Part shown: positions 8,883-17,085 of the stretch, in pieces
How the letters are laid out: each line of letters starts with the position of its first letter
How positions within the stretch are numbered: position 1 is the first letter of the stretch
Assembly: GCF_003568865.1 (NCBI RefSeq)
Contig: NZ_CP031115.1
Coordinates: 496,001-560,000, forward strand
Reading direction: 5' to 3'
DNA: 64,000 nucleotides
Source of the DNA: Rubrobacter indicoceani
Lineage (GTDB): Bacteria; Actinomycetota; Rubrobacteria; Rubrobacterales; Rubrobacteraceae
Translations under genes and position numbers: made by a program
The notes under the pieces: generated by a model
The model's database searches: none
What the model was told of the DNA's origin: nothing
Seen by the model: only the letters and a program-made list of their open reading frames with translations

Positions 8883-9410
8883 CTACTGGCCTGGTCGTGA
8901 GCCGTGGCGCAGGTTCAGGGCGACGGCCGCCCCGAAAAGCACCCAGCCGGACCCGAAGAGCAGCGCGAGCGCGAGGCCGACCGCCCCGGCATCCCCGAAG
9001 AGCAGGCCGAGCGGCGCAACGGCCCCGAGGGCGAGCGGAAGCCAGTCGAGCCGGGGCAGGAGGCCTTCCTTGATGCAGGCGTAACCCGTCAGGACGAGCC
9101 CGAAAGCGGTCACAAGAAAGCCGAAGGATGCGACGCGCAGCAGCGGCTCCTCACCGAGCGTATACGCCCCGAAGAAGCCGAAGGCGAGCATCCCGAGGCC
9201 GACCATACCCTGCGTGAAGCCGGACTGCCCGAGCCCCCTTGACCGCTCCCGGTGAAGAAGGTAGAAGCCCGCGAGACCGGCCGCCATCAAAAGCGGCGCG
9301 ATAAAGAGCAGCGTGGCCGGAAAGCCCCCGCCTAGAAGCCCCTGTCCGGCCCAGAGAAGCCCGCCGGTCACGCCCAGAAGGCCACCGAGGCGGGGAAGAG
9401 CCTCAGGCAT
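8883..9410 (-). CDS. Six-helix membrane protein of unknown function
   Basis: A 175-residue protein made almost entirely of about six hydrophobic helices separated by short loops. I see no transporter or enzyme motif. I chose the ATG at 9410 over one 30 bases upstream because it overlaps the stop of the preceding small gene by 8 bases, a common coupling arrangement here. It converges on the solute-binding protein gene with a single base between the two stops. Confidence 0.65.
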   Translation of the reverse strand: MPEALPRLGGLLGVTGGLLWAGQGLLGGGFPATLLFIAPLLMAAGLAGFYLLHRERSRGLGQSGFTQGMVGLGMLAFGFFGAYTLGEEPLLRVASFGFLVTAFGLVLTGYACIKEGLLPRLDWLPLALGAVAPLGLLFGDAGAVGLALALLFGSGWVLFGAAVALNLRHGSRPGQ

Positions 9411-9642
9411 CGGACGGGCGGAGAAGGCCTCTGCAGGCAAGGGCGGCGTCCCTGTCGGCCCGGAGCACGTAGACTCGCCGTTCGACGGAGCGGGCGGCCA
9501 GGTAGACCGAGATATCTCGCGAGAGCCGGCACAGCCCCGACGGGCGCGGCGTCAGCTCCACGAGCCGGAGGTAGTCTTCGGCGGCGGCGATCTCCCGGTC
9601 GAGGTCCCGGATCTTTTTTTCGAGAAGCTTCGCGGGGGGCAT
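9403..9642 (-). CDS. Small coiled-coil protein of unknown function
   Basis: A 79-residue protein. The first 25 residues (LLEKKIRDLDREIAAAEDYLRLVE) form an amphipathic helix likely to make a short coiled coil. The rest is Arg-rich with one Cys near residue 37 and another near 70. It overlaps the membrane-protein gene downstream and has a GGAGGTGAGC stretch just before the ATG, a good ribosome-binding site, so it is likely real. The function is unknown. Confidence 0.6.
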   Translation of the reverse strand: MPPAKLLEKKIRDLDREIAAAEDYLRLVELTPRPSGLCRLSRDISVYLAARSVERRVYVLRADRDAALACRGLLRPSDA

Positions 9643-10033
9643 CTCTGCTCACCTCCTGAAAAACAGGCGTACTCTGGTGCCGGCATTCTAACTTTGGAGC
9701 GGGGGCCGCGCCCGGTGACGCCCCGCAACCTCACCGGGGCGACGGCCGAGCTATTGTAAAAATCCGTGCTTTTAAACGACATGACATCCGTGGTGCAAAC
9801 CCCTGCGGGCCGGGGGCGGTCGAGCCGGGGGAACTCCCCGAAGCGCAGGCGGCTCTTCGCGGCGGTTTCGGGCCGGAATTACCCCTGCAAAATCGGTCTT
9901 CGGGGTCCGCCGTAAAGATAAAGACGACCCGAAGACGAATATTCTGTTAGTCTCATGGGGAATACAAGGTGGGTCGCGGTGGCGAGAGTTCGCTTCACGG
10001 GACCCGATAACGAGAAAAGGTTGGTTTCGGTAA
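9643..10033. other. 391-base intergenic region upstream of the cold-shock gene
   Basis: No convincing gene lies here. The left part holds the ribosome-binding site and leader of the small minus-strand gene. The right part, with an AATATTCT stretch near 9938 that could be a -10 element, should contain the promoter and 5' leader of the cold-shock gene. The leader would be about 90 bases and is AG-rich before the ATG. Long structured leaders are common in cold-shock genes, but I see no specific cold-box match. Confidence 0.4.
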
Positions 10034-10237
10034 ATGGCTCAGGGTACGGTCAAGTGGTTCTCCGACGAGAAGGGTTACGGCTTTATTTCGCCGGATGACG
10101 GTGGCGAGGATCTCTTCGTTCACCACACGGGAATAACGGGCAGCGGCTTCAAGTCGCTCGAAGAGGGGTCGAAAGTCTCCTACGAGCCGACGCAGGGCAA
10201 GAAGGGGATGCAGGCGGACAACGTATCTCCTGTCTAG
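10034..10237 (+). CDS. csp: Cold-shock protein (CspA family)
   Basis: A 67-residue single cold-shock domain. It has the two RNA-binding motifs: [11 protein letters not shown] (RNP1-like, residues 14-24) and DLFVHHTGI (RNP2-like, about 27-35). It begins [14 protein letters not shown], as in canonical Csp proteins. It acts as a single-stranded nucleic acid chaperone in the cytoplasm. A strong hairpin follows it directly. Confidence 0.97.
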   Translation: MAQGTVKWFSDEKGYGFISPDDGGEDLFVHHTGITGSGFKSLEEGSKVSYEPTQGKKGMQADNVSPV

Positions 10238-10260
10238 GGAATCGTAAATAGACAGCGGAC

Positions 10261-10281
10261 CGGGGGGCGTTACGCCCCCCG
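10261..10281 (+). terminator. Rho-independent-like terminator after csp
   Basis: The sequence CGGGGGGCG-TTA-CGCCCCCCG forms a near-perfect 9-bp GC hairpin with a 3-base loop, followed by a weak T-rich run (CTTTCGTTG). It lies 24 bases after the csp stop and ahead of the desaturase ribosome-binding site. Confidence 0.7.
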
Positions 10282-10338
10282 CTTTCGTTGTGTGCAAGAA
10301 GATCGTGGCAGGCATAGGATGTACGGAGGTAAAAAGCA

Positions 10339-11178
10339 TTGGAATACGTAGTTGCAGTGCTGGTGGGGTTCGGGCTTTCGCAAGTGGCCGGGCTTATCAC
10401 GACGGTGTATCTGCACCGGACGCTCGCTCACAAGGCCGTAAAGCTCAGCCCGCTGATGTCTATGCTGATGCGGATCGGGACGTGGATGTTCACCATAGTC
10501 TCGCCGCGCGAGTGGGTTGCGGTGCACCGCAAGCACCACAACTTCAGCGATGTGGAGGGCGACCCGCACAGCCCGCACATCGAGGGGTACTGGCAGATCA
10601 TGCTCGGAAACGTCTACTTCTACAAGCGCGAGGCGAAGAACGACCAGACGCTTGAGAAGTACGCCGCCGACCTTCCCTACGACCGCCTCGACAAGTACCT
10701 TTTCCGCTATCCGGAGATAGGGTTTGTCTTCACCGGCGCGATCGTCGTGGCGATCCTGGGTGTCGGGCCGGGTCTTGTGGCGTACGCCGTCCACACGGTT
10801 CTTTACATAACGCTGAACGCCGCCGTCAACGGCGCGGGTCACACCTTCGGCTACAAGAGCTTCGCCAACGACGCGACGAACCTGAAGATCCTCGCGCTCT
10901 TTACCGCCGGTGAGGGGCTGCACAACAACCATCACGCCCGCCCGGCGGCCCCGAAGCTCTCGGCCTTCCGCGGCGAGTTCGACCCGGCGTGGCCCTTTAT
11001 AAAGCTCTGCCAGAAGGTCGGGCTGCTCAAGGTCCTCACGAAGGCCGACGCGGGCTGGGAAGACCACCGCCGCCGCATCCCGAAGACCATCGTCACCCCG
11101 CTCGGCAACACGAAGGTGAAGCCCGCCGCCGGTGAAGAAGTACTCGTCGGGAAGTCAGAAGCCCTGCGCGAGAACTAG
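10339..11178 (+). CDS. Acyl-lipid / acyl-CoA delta-9-type fatty acid desaturase
   Basis: A 279-residue membrane di-iron desaturase. The three histidine boxes are present: HRTLAH at 26-31, HRKHH at 63-67 and HNNHH near residue 195, with membrane helices between. It would put a double bond into membrane fatty acids and adjust fluidity, which fits its position after a cold-shock gene, although a terminator separates them. I chose the TTG start because GGAGG lies 9 bases upstream and the protein then begins directly with the first helix. It is shorter than classic stearoyl-CoA desaturases, and the regiospecificity is inferred. Confidence 0.9.
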   Translation: MEYVVAVLVGFGLSQVAGLITTVYLHRTLAHKAVKLSPLMSMLMRIGTWMFTIVSPREWVAVHRKHHNFSDVEGDPHSPHIEGYWQIMLGNVYFYKREAKNDQTLEKYAADLPYDRLDKYLFRYPEIGFVFTGAIVVAILGVGPGLVAYAVHTVLYITLNAAVNGAGHTFGYKSFANDATNLKILALFTAGEGLHNNHHARPAAPKLSAFRGEFDPAWPFIKLCQKVGLLKVLTKADAGWEDHRRRIPKTIVTPLGNTKVKPAAGEEVLVGKSEALREN

Positions 11179-11226
11179 GCAACTTCTCCGGGGGCGGTCC
11201 CGGCAAAGCACGAGCGACTTTTGCGA

Positions 11227-11260
11227 AGCGGGTTTCGGAGAACTTCCGAGGCCCGCTTTT
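11227..11260 (+). terminator. Terminator between desaturase and argF (convergent)
   Basis: AGCGGG at 11227-11232 pairs with CCCGCT at 11252-11257, with a second inner pairing of TTCGGA and TTCCGA, and runs into five T residues that abut the argF stop. It can end the desaturase transcript and, read from the other side, lies just past the arginine operon. Confidence 0.7.
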
Positions 11261-12208
11261 TCAGTCCATCAGCAGATAGAGCAGCGACTTCTGGGCGTGC
11301 AGCCGGTTCTCGGCCTGATCGAAAACCCGGCTCTGCGCCCCGTCTATGACCTCGGCGGTTACTTCCTCGCCCCGGTGGGCCGGGAGGCAGTGCAGGAAGA
11401 TGGCGTTGTCCTCGGCTAGCCCCATGAGCCGCCCGTCTACCTGATAGGCGGCGAACTCCCGCCTGCGCTCCTCGGCCTCGGACTCCTGACCCATGCTGGC
11501 CCACACGTCGGTGTAGATCACCTGCGCCCCGTTTGCGGCCTCTTCCGGGTCTTCGGTTACGGTCGGGCGTGCGCCCAGCTGCTCGGCCATGAACAGCGCT
11601 TCGTCGTCCGGTTCGTGGCCGGGCGGGTGGGCGATGGTAAGTTTCGCTCCGGTCTGGGCGCAGGCGATGGCCAGGGAGTGTGCAACGTTGTTGCCGTCCC
11701 CGATGTACGCTACCTTGACGCCCTCCACGCTTCCGAACTCCTCGTGGACGGTCAGGAGATCGGCCAGAGCCTGACACGGGTGGTGGCTGTCGGAGAGACC
11801 GTTTATCACCGGGACGTCGGCGGCACGGGCCAGTTCTTCGAGCTCCGCGTGGTCGAAGGTCCTGACCATGATCGCGTCTATGTAGCGGGCGAGGACGTGC
11901 CCGGTGTCCGAGGGGGTCTCGCGTTTCCCCATCTGGAGCTCCTGCGGCGACAACGACAGCGCGTGGCCGCCTAGCTGGTACATCCCGACCTCGAACGAAA
12001 CCCTTGTCCGGTTGGAGGGTTTCTGGAAGACCATCGCGAGGGTTCGCCCGCGCAGGGGCCGGTACGACATGCGCGAGCGGTGCATCGTCTTCATCTTGAC
12101 GGCTTCGGAGAGGATGAGGCGCGTCTCCTCGGCGGTGAACTCCGTCAGGGTCAGGCAGTCCCGACCGGAGAGCGGCGACTGCGAGACCGGGGCTTCGACG
12201 TTTGGCAC
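11261..12208 (-). CDS. argF: Ornithine carbamoyltransferase
   Basis: A 315-residue cytoplasmic enzyme that makes citrulline from ornithine and carbamoyl phosphate. The carbamoyl-phosphate site reads FQKPSNRTRVSFE (family S-x-R-T-R), the ornithine-side motif HCLPAHRG appears near the C terminus (the HCLP Cys is diagnostic), and a Gln/Asp-rich SDSHHPCQALADLLT segment supplies HPxQ. It is the last gene of the leftward arg operon, 19 bases after argD. Confidence 0.96.
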   Translation of the reverse strand: MPNVEAPVSQSPLSGRDCLTLTEFTAEETRLILSEAVKMKTMHRSRMSYRPLRGRTLAMVFQKPSNRTRVSFEVGMYQLGGHALSLSPQELQMGKRETPSDTGHVLARYIDAIMVRTFDHAELEELARAADVPVINGLSDSHHPCQALADLLTVHEEFGSVEGVKVAYIGDGNNVAHSLAIACAQTGAKLTIAHPPGHEPDDEALFMAEQLGARPTVTEDPEEAANGAQVIYTDVWASMGQESEAEERRREFAAYQVDGRLMGLAEDNAIFLHCLPAHRGEEVTAEVIDGAQSRVFDQAENRLHAQKSLLYLLMD

Positions 12209-12227
12209 GATGGCTTGAGCCCGTCCC

Positions 12228-13463
12228 CTAGGCCGCGACGGCGGAGGATTCCCCGGCGGCTGCTTCCGGGGCGGCTACCTCTGCAATGCCGCCTCGAAAC
12301 GTAGTCAGCGCGTGCCGGACCTCCGTTCTTGTAACCGTCAGGGGCGGCGCGAGGCGGATGGTTCTGCCGCCGATCAGGTTCACGAGAAGCTTGTTGTCCA
12401 GACAGTGCTGGAAGAAGGGCGGGCCGACTTCTTCGCCGAGGTCGAGGCCGAGCAGCAACCCTTCGCCCCGGACCTCGGCACCGGGGATTTTCTCCGCCAG
12501 GTCTTCGAGCGCGCTCCGAAGCACCTTTGACTTGAACCGGACCTCGCCGAGAAACTCGGGCGTGTTCACGACCGAGAGAACGGCCTTCACCGCCGCCATC
12601 GCGAGCGGGTTTCCGCCGAAGGTCGAGCCGTGCGTGCCGGGGGTGAGGGCCGCGTTCTCCTCCCGGACCAGCACCGCCCCGACGGGGACGCCGCCGCCGA
12701 GACCCTTTGCGCTCGTCAGCACGTCCGGTACGACGCCGAACATCTGGTAGGCGAAGAGATGACCCGTCCGGCCCATCCCGGTCTGTACCTCGTCAAAGAC
12801 AAGAAGCGCGTCGTGCCTGTCGGCGAGGTCGCGGAGCCCTTCGAGGAACCCGTCTGGCGCGACGTTGATGCCGCCCTCGCCTTGAATCGGCTCCACCAGA
12901 ATGGCCGCCGTCTGCGGACCGACCTTCGCCTCCGCGCCTTCCAGATCCCCGAACTCTGCGTAGACGAAGCCGTCCGGCATCGGGCCGAAGCCTTCGTGAA
13001 GCGCGGGCTGGGCCGTCGCGCTCAGGCCGCCGTAGGTGCGACCGTGAAATGACTTCGAGAAGGTGAGGATTTCGTTCTTTGACCCGCCGTGCTTCAGGTA
13101 GGCGCGCTTTCTGCTCAGCTTGATCGCGGCCTCGACGGACTCCGCGCCGGAGTTGCAGAAAAAGACTTTGTCGAAGTCGGTCGCGTCCGAGAGCATCGTC
13201 GCGACTTCGGCCTGGATCGGTATCTCGTACAGGTTCGAGCAGTGGACAAGCTCGGCGGCCTGCTTTTGCAGGGCTTCGACCAGAACCGGGTGCGAATGGC
13301 CGAGGGTGTTTGTTGCGATCCCGGCTATAAAGTCCAGGTACCGGGTTCCGTCGGCTTCGACCAGCCAGCTCCCCGTCCCCGAGACGGGCTGCACCGGGAG
13401 TCGTTTGTACGTCTCCAGCACGTTTTTCATGTCGGCTCTTCCGGTGTTGTTCTTGAACGTCAT
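12228..13463 (-). CDS. argD: Acetylornithine aminotransferase
   Basis: A 411-residue class III PLP aminotransferase converting N-acetylglutamate semialdehyde to N-acetylornithine. It has FCNSGAESVEAAIKLSRK (PLP phosphate site), LLVFDEVQTGMGRTGHLFAY (Asp that contacts the pyridine nitrogen) and LTSAKGLGGGVPVGA with the PLP Lys. The ATG at 13463 overlaps the argB stop as ATGA, which favours this start over the internal Met (MKNVLE) that gives the more usual N terminus. The C-terminal tail is Ala-rich. Confidence 0.96.
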   Translation of the reverse strand: MTFKNNTGRADMKNVLETYKRLPVQPVSGTGSWLVEADGTRYLDFIAGIATNTLGHSHPVLVEALQKQAAELVHCSNLYEIPIQAEVATMLSDATDFDKVFFCNSGAESVEAAIKLSRKRAYLKHGGSKNEILTFSKSFHGRTYGGLSATAQPALHEGFGPMPDGFVYAEFGDLEGAEAKVGPQTAAILVEPIQGEGGINVAPDGFLEGLRDLADRHDALLVFDEVQTGMGRTGHLFAYQMFGVVPDVLTSAKGLGGGVPVGAVLVREENAALTPGTHGSTFGGNPLAMAAVKAVLSVVNTPEFLGEVRFKSKVLRSALEDLAEKIPGAEVRGEGLLLGLDLGEEVGPPFFQHCLDNKLLVNLIGGRTIRLAPPLTVTRTEVRHALTTFRGGIAEVAAPEAAAGESSAVAA

Positions 13464-14242
13464 GCTCTGGTCCTCTCCGTCTTTATGAGCGTTCCGACTT
13501 CTTCTCCGGCGAGAGCGGCGAGCAGCGCGCCCCCGGTGTTGCCGTTGAGTATCCTTGCCGCGACCCCGCCCCGCGAGGCCTTGAGCGCGGATCTGAGCTT
13601 CGGGGCCATGCCGCCCGCCGCCGAACCATCGGCGATGTGCAACTCCGCCTCGTCCCGGCTCAGGCGCGAAACCGTCTCCCCCTCGAAGAGAAAGCCGTCC
13701 ACGTCGGTCATCAGAAAAAGGTCCGAAGCGCCGAGCGCGGTCGCAATGGCCGCCGCTGCGTAGTCCGCGTTGACGTTGAACGGCTCGCGCCGAGCCCCGT
13801 CCGCTTCGACGCCGAGCGGCGCGACCGTCGGCACGAAGCCGGCGGAGGCGAGCGTCGTAAGCAGCTTTGTCTCGACGCGCACGACCTCCCCGACCATGCC
13901 GAGCCCCGGAACGGGCTCGACGAAGAGCGTCGGCCCGTCCGTGCCGCTGATGCCGACCGCCGGAACGTCAAGCTCGTTGAGTTCCCTGACAAGGGCCTTG
14001 TTCACGCGCCCGGCAAAGACCATCTCCGCAACCCCGACGGCCTCCTCGCTTGTAACGCGCAGCCCGCCCCTGAACTCCGACTCGATGCCGAGCGCGTCGA
14101 GCATCCGCGTCAGCGACGCGCCGCCGCCGTGTACCAGAACGACCGAGACGCCGGAGGCAAGAACTTCCGAAAGGTCTTCCAGAGCGCCGCCCGCAAGCGC
14201 GCCGCCGCCGATTTTTACAACGATGGACCGTGCCGCGCTCAA
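13460..14242 (-). CDS. argB: Acetylglutamate kinase
   Basis: A 260-residue amino acid kinase that phosphorylates N-acetylglutamate. It has VVKIGGGAL (ATP phosphate loop), VLVHGGGASLTRML (substrate loop), DGFLFEG with LFLMTDVDG, and GGMAPKLRSAL with the conserved Lys. The frame is open further upstream, but the TTG at 14242-14240 overlaps the argJ TGA as TTGA and puts the protein start just before the first beta strand (SAARSIVVKIGG). This matches menC/menE coupling in the same window, so I prefer it. Arg-sensitive kinases carry an extra N-terminal helix; this short form lacks one. Confidence 0.94.
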   Translation of the reverse strand: MSAARSIVVKIGGGALAGGALEDLSEVLASGVSVVLVHGGGASLTRMLDALGIESEFRGGLRVTSEEAVGVAEMVFAGRVNKALVRELNELDVPAVGISGTDGPTLFVEPVPGLGMVGEVVRVETKLLTTLASAGFVPTVAPLGVEADGARREPFNVNADYAAAAIATALGASDLFLMTDVDGFLFEGETVSRLSRDEAELHIADGSAAGGMAPKLRSALKASRGGVAARILNGNTGGALLAALAGEEVGTLIKTERTRA

Positions 14243-15483
14243 GTTCGGTAACTCCCGTTGATCTCGACGTACCCGTATGTCAGGTCGCAACCCCACGCGG
14301 TCGCTTGGGCTTCGCCTTCGCGGAGCGTGACGGTGATGACGACCTCCTCCCCGGAGAGCTGCGCGTTGGCTTTTCCCGGGTCGTGGGGGACGGGCTCGCT
14401 GTTTTTGAAGACCTCGATTTCGCCGAAGCTGATAGAGGCCCCCGACACATCGAACTCCGCGCCGGAGTAACCCAGCGCGTTGAGGGCGCGACCCCAGTTG
14501 GCGTCCTCCCCGAAAACGGCGGCTTTCACGAGGTTGCTCCCGACAACGCTCTTTGCAAGCGCCGAAGCGGATGCCTCGTCCCCCGCGCCGCTTACGTTGA
14601 CGGTGATAAGCTTTGTCGCGCCCTCGCCGTCGCGGGCGATCATCTTCGCAAGCCCCCGGCAGACCTCTTCGACCGCTTCCGCAAACGCCGCCCGGTCGGG
14701 ATGGTTTTCGTCCAGAACCCCGTTCCCGGCGACGCCGTTCGCCAGAAGCAGAGCCATGTCCGACGGTGAGGTGTCTCCGTCTACGGTTACGCGGTTGAAG
14801 CTCCGCTCGACGGCGCGTGAAAAGGTTCTTTGCAGGTACTCCTTCTCCACCTCCGCGTCGGTGGTAAGAAAGGCGAGCATCGTCCCCATGTTCGGATGGA
14901 TCATGCCGCTCCCCTTGGCCGTGCCGCCGACGGTTACGGTCCTTCCGTCCACCTCGACGGTTTTCTTTACCTGCTTCGGGCGGGTATCCGTCGTGAGGAT
15001 GGCCTCCGCAAGCCCGTCGTCCCTGTTACCGAGCGTGGCCGCCGCGTCCATGATGCCGTCCTCTATGTTCGACATCGGGAGGCGTTCCCCGATCACCCCC
15101 GTAGACGCGACCGCGACCGTCGAGGCCGCAACGCCGAGCGCGTCGGCTGCAACTTCCTGCATCCGGCGCGCGTCTTCTACCCCGGCGGCCCCCGTCGCGG
15201 CGTTGGCGTTGCCGCTGTTGACAACGACGGCCCGGAGCGCTCCACCCTCCACAGCCCCCTCCGTTACGCCGAGCGGCGCACCCCGGAAGGCGTTTTGCGT
15301 AAAGGCCCCGGCGACCACGCACGGAACCTCGGAGAACAGAACCGCAAGGTCCAGAACCCCGGACTTCCGAACCCCGCACGATACCCCGGAAGCAGAAAAG
15401 CCCGCCGCCGCCGTCGCACCCTTGCCGGAGATGCAATCCCCCGGTGCAGCGACCTTTATGCCGTTTGTTGAATCTTTATTCAT
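14239..15483 (-). CDS. argJ: Bifunctional ornithine acetyltransferase / N-acetylglutamate synthase
   Basis: A 414-residue Ntn-like enzyme that recycles the acetyl group between N-acetylornithine and glutamate. The self-cleavage and nucleophile site is visible as KGSGMIHPNMGTMLAFLTTDA, where the Thr of the usual ATMLAF is present within GTMLAF. N-terminal landmarks are GVRKSGVLDLAVLFSE and VVNSGNANAATG. I start at ATG 15483 (MNKDSTNGIKV). An in-frame TTG 39 bases upstream is possible, but a promoter (TTGACT-17-CAGAAT) covers it. No ribosome-binding site precedes the ATG, so the message may be leaderless. An ARG box overlaps codons 1-5. Confidence 0.95.
   Translation of the reverse strand: MNKDSTNGIKVAAPGDCISGKGATAAAGFSASGVSCGVRKSGVLDLAVLFSEVPCVVAGAFTQNAFRGAPLGVTEGAVEGGALRAVVVNSGNANAATGAAGVEDARRMQEVAADALGVAASTVAVASTGVIGERLPMSNIEDGIMDAAATLGNRDDGLAEAILTTDTRPKQVKKTVEVDGRTVTVGGTAKGSGMIHPNMGTMLAFLTTDAEVEKEYLQRTFSRAVERSFNRVTVDGDTSPSDMALLLANGVAGNGVLDENHPDRAAFAEAVEEVCRGLAKMIARDGEGATKLITVNVSGAGDEASASALAKSVVGSNLVKAAVFGEDANWGRALNALGYSGAEFDVSGASISFGEIEVFKNSEPVPHDPGKANAQLSGEEVVITVTLREGEAQATAWGCDLTYGYVEINGSYRT
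15469..15482. promoter_or_regulatory. ARG box 1 (ArgR operator) overlapping the argJ start
   Basis: Read on the minus strand the site is TGAATAAAGATTCA, an exact match to the TGAATwwwwATTCA core known for ArgR/AhrC operators apart from one G in the four-base AT spacer. It starts at the second base of the argJ ATG. Binding there would block initiation at the argJ promoter whose -10 lies at 15494-15499. argR is in the divergent operon. Confidence 0.7.
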
Positions 15484-15493
15484 CACGCTGGTT

Positions 15494-15522
15494 ATTCTGA
15501 CACTCGCGGGCGCGAGAGTCAA
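15494..15522 (-). promoter_or_regulatory. argJ operon promoter (candidate)
   Basis: On the minus strand TTGACT (15522-15517) and CAGAAT (15499-15494) are separated by 17 bases. The predicted start of transcription falls within a few bases of the argJ ATG, which agrees with the missing ribosome-binding site. Confidence 0.5.
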
Positions 15523-15538
15523 CGATTTATTCAGCTAC

Positions 15539-15567
15539 TTGAATAAATATTCTCATGCTGGTTCAAT
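15539..15567 (+). promoter_or_regulatory. argC operon promoter with overlapping ARG box 2
   Basis: TTGAAT at 15539-15544 and TTCAAT at 15562-15567 are separated by 17 bases. The ARG box TGAATAAATATTCT (15540-15553), one mismatch from the palindromic core, covers the -35. A further half site TTTATTCA lies at 15526-15533. Transcription would begin at or next to the argC ATG at 15574, and no ribosome-binding site is visible, so this transcript also looks leaderless. ArgR bound here would exclude RNA polymerase. Confidence 0.55.
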
Positions 15568-15573
15568 AGCGGC

Positions 15574-16599
15574 ATGAGTCTGAGGGTTGGCATTTACGGC
15601 GGCAGCGGGTATGCGGGGTCGGAGCTTGTACGGTTGCTTGCGGCGCACCCGAAGGTCGGGTTGCTCGAGGTTGCTTCGCGGGGTTATGCGGGGCGGGCTT
15701 TTGCGGAGGTCTACCCGCACATCTCCTACGGGGGGGACTTCGTCTCGCCGGAGGAGATAGAGGCTTCGGGGCTGGACGTTGCGTTTGTTGCCTACGGGCA
15801 TCGGGAGAGCGCGGAGGCCGTCCGGGAGTTGCTCGGGGCGGGGGTTGGTCTGGTCGTGGATCTCTCGGCGGACTTCCGGTTGCCGGGGGTCGAGATGTAC
15901 AGGGAGTGGTACGGGGATCACCCCGCGCCGGAGCTTTTCGGGGAGGCGCACTACGGGTTGCCGGAGGTCTTCGGGGCGGCGGGGGGGAGGCTCATCGCAA
16001 ACCCCGGCTGCTATCCGACGGCGGCGATCCTTGCGCTGGCCCCGGTTATCAGGCGGGTCGGGGGGAGGGTTTCGTCCGTAACGATCAACGCCCTCTCCGG
16101 GGTGAGCGGGGCCGGGGCGAGGCCGAGCGTCAAGACGCACTTCGTGAGCGTCAACGAGAACGCCAACGCTTACGGGGTGTTGCAGGGCAAGACAAACCAC
16201 CGGCACACACCGGAGATAAGAGCAATGCTGCAGAGGGTCGGCGGCTGTCCCGAGATAACGTTTATCCCGCACCTCATACCGGCGAGCCGGGGGGAATACG
16301 AGACGATAACGGTCGAGTTCGACGGTGCGGTTCCGCAGGCGGACGAAGTGCTCGGCTGGTACGCGGAGGACTACAAAAGCTGGCGCTTCGTGCAGGCGCG
16401 TTCGGAGGTCCCCGAGATGTCACACGTTACGCAGACAAACCGGGCGCGTCTGTCGGCGGCGAACGACGAGCGAGCTGGAAAGCTAATACTCTTTGCGACG
16501 ATAGACAACCTGCTCAAGGGTGCCTCTGGGGCGGCGGTGCAGAACATGAACCTCGCGCTCGAGTATCCGGAAGACATGGGTCTGGAGCATCTGGCGTGA
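15574..16599 (+). CDS. argC: N-acetyl-gamma-glutamyl-phosphate reductase
   Basis: A 341-residue NADPH-dependent reductase. It has GIYGGSGYAGSELVRLL (dinucleotide loop) at residues 6-22 and NPGCYPTAAILAL with the catalytic Cys near residue 146. HxxEI-type residues in HRHTPEIRAML follow. Length and motifs are those of the common long type. It heads the rightward arg operon opposite argJ and ends in a GTGA overlap with argR. Confidence 0.97.
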   Translation: MSLRVGIYGGSGYAGSELVRLLAAHPKVGLLEVASRGYAGRAFAEVYPHISYGGDFVSPEEIEASGLDVAFVAYGHRESAEAVRELLGAGVGLVVDLSADFRLPGVEMYREWYGDHPAPELFGEAHYGLPEVFGAAGGRLIANPGCYPTAAILALAPVIRRVGGRVSSVTINALSGVSGAGARPSVKTHFVSVNENANAYGVLQGKTNHRHTPEIRAMLQRVGGCPEITFIPHLIPASRGEYETITVEFDGAVPQADEVLGWYAEDYKSWRFVQARSEVPEMSHVTQTNRARLSAANDERAGKLILFATIDNLLKGASGAAVQNMNLALEYPEDMGLEHLA

Positions 16600-17078
16600 G
16601 CGAAGGTCTGGAGAAATCGGTGGACAAGGGGACGCGGCAGGGGATGATCCTCGCGCTCATCAGCGAGCGCGAACTCGGGACGCAGCAGGGCGTCGTCGAG
16701 GCGCTCGCCGGGGAGGGCGTCGAGGTCGGGCAGGCGACCGTGAGCCGCGACCTTGCGGAGCTTGGTGTTCTGAAGGTCGGGAGCCGGTATCTTGCGTTGC
16801 CCCACGACCCCGGTTCTGCGGGGATAGAGGTGCTGCCGAGCTTTATAGTGGGCCTTACGGCGGCGCAGAATCAGGTCGTGGTGCAGACGCGGGACGGGAC
16901 GGCGGGGGCGGTGTCGAGCGTGCTCGACCGGGTGCGCGGCATCCCGCTTATCGGTACGATAGCCGGGCAGGACACGGTCCTTGTCATAACGCCGGACAAA
17001 GCCTGCGCCGAAGAGGTCGCGAACCTCATCTCCGACGTGTGCCGGGCGAAAACGCGCCCCGCCGGAAACGCAGAGTAG
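16596..17078 (+). CDS. argR: Arginine repressor ArgR
   Basis: A 160-residue ArgR. The N-terminal winged helix includes GVEVGQATVSRDLAELGVLKVG, where the recognition-helix pattern QATVSRDL is diagnostic. The C-terminal hexamerisation and arginine-binding domain ends GTIAGQDTVLVITPD, with the GTxAGxDT pattern. I start at GTG 16596, which overlaps the argC stop as GTGA; the frame stays open far upstream inside argC but not meaningfully. It probably represses both divergent arg operons through the boxes at 15469-15553, and therefore itself. Confidence 0.95.
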   Translation: MSEGLEKSVDKGTRQGMILALISERELGTQQGVVEALAGEGVEVGQATVSRDLAELGVLKVGSRYLALPHDPGSAGIEVLPSFIVGLTAAQNQVVVQTRDGTAGAVSSVLDRVRGIPLIGTIAGQDTVLVITPDKACAEEVANLISDVCRAKTRPAGNAE

Positions 17079-17085
17079 GAAAAAC

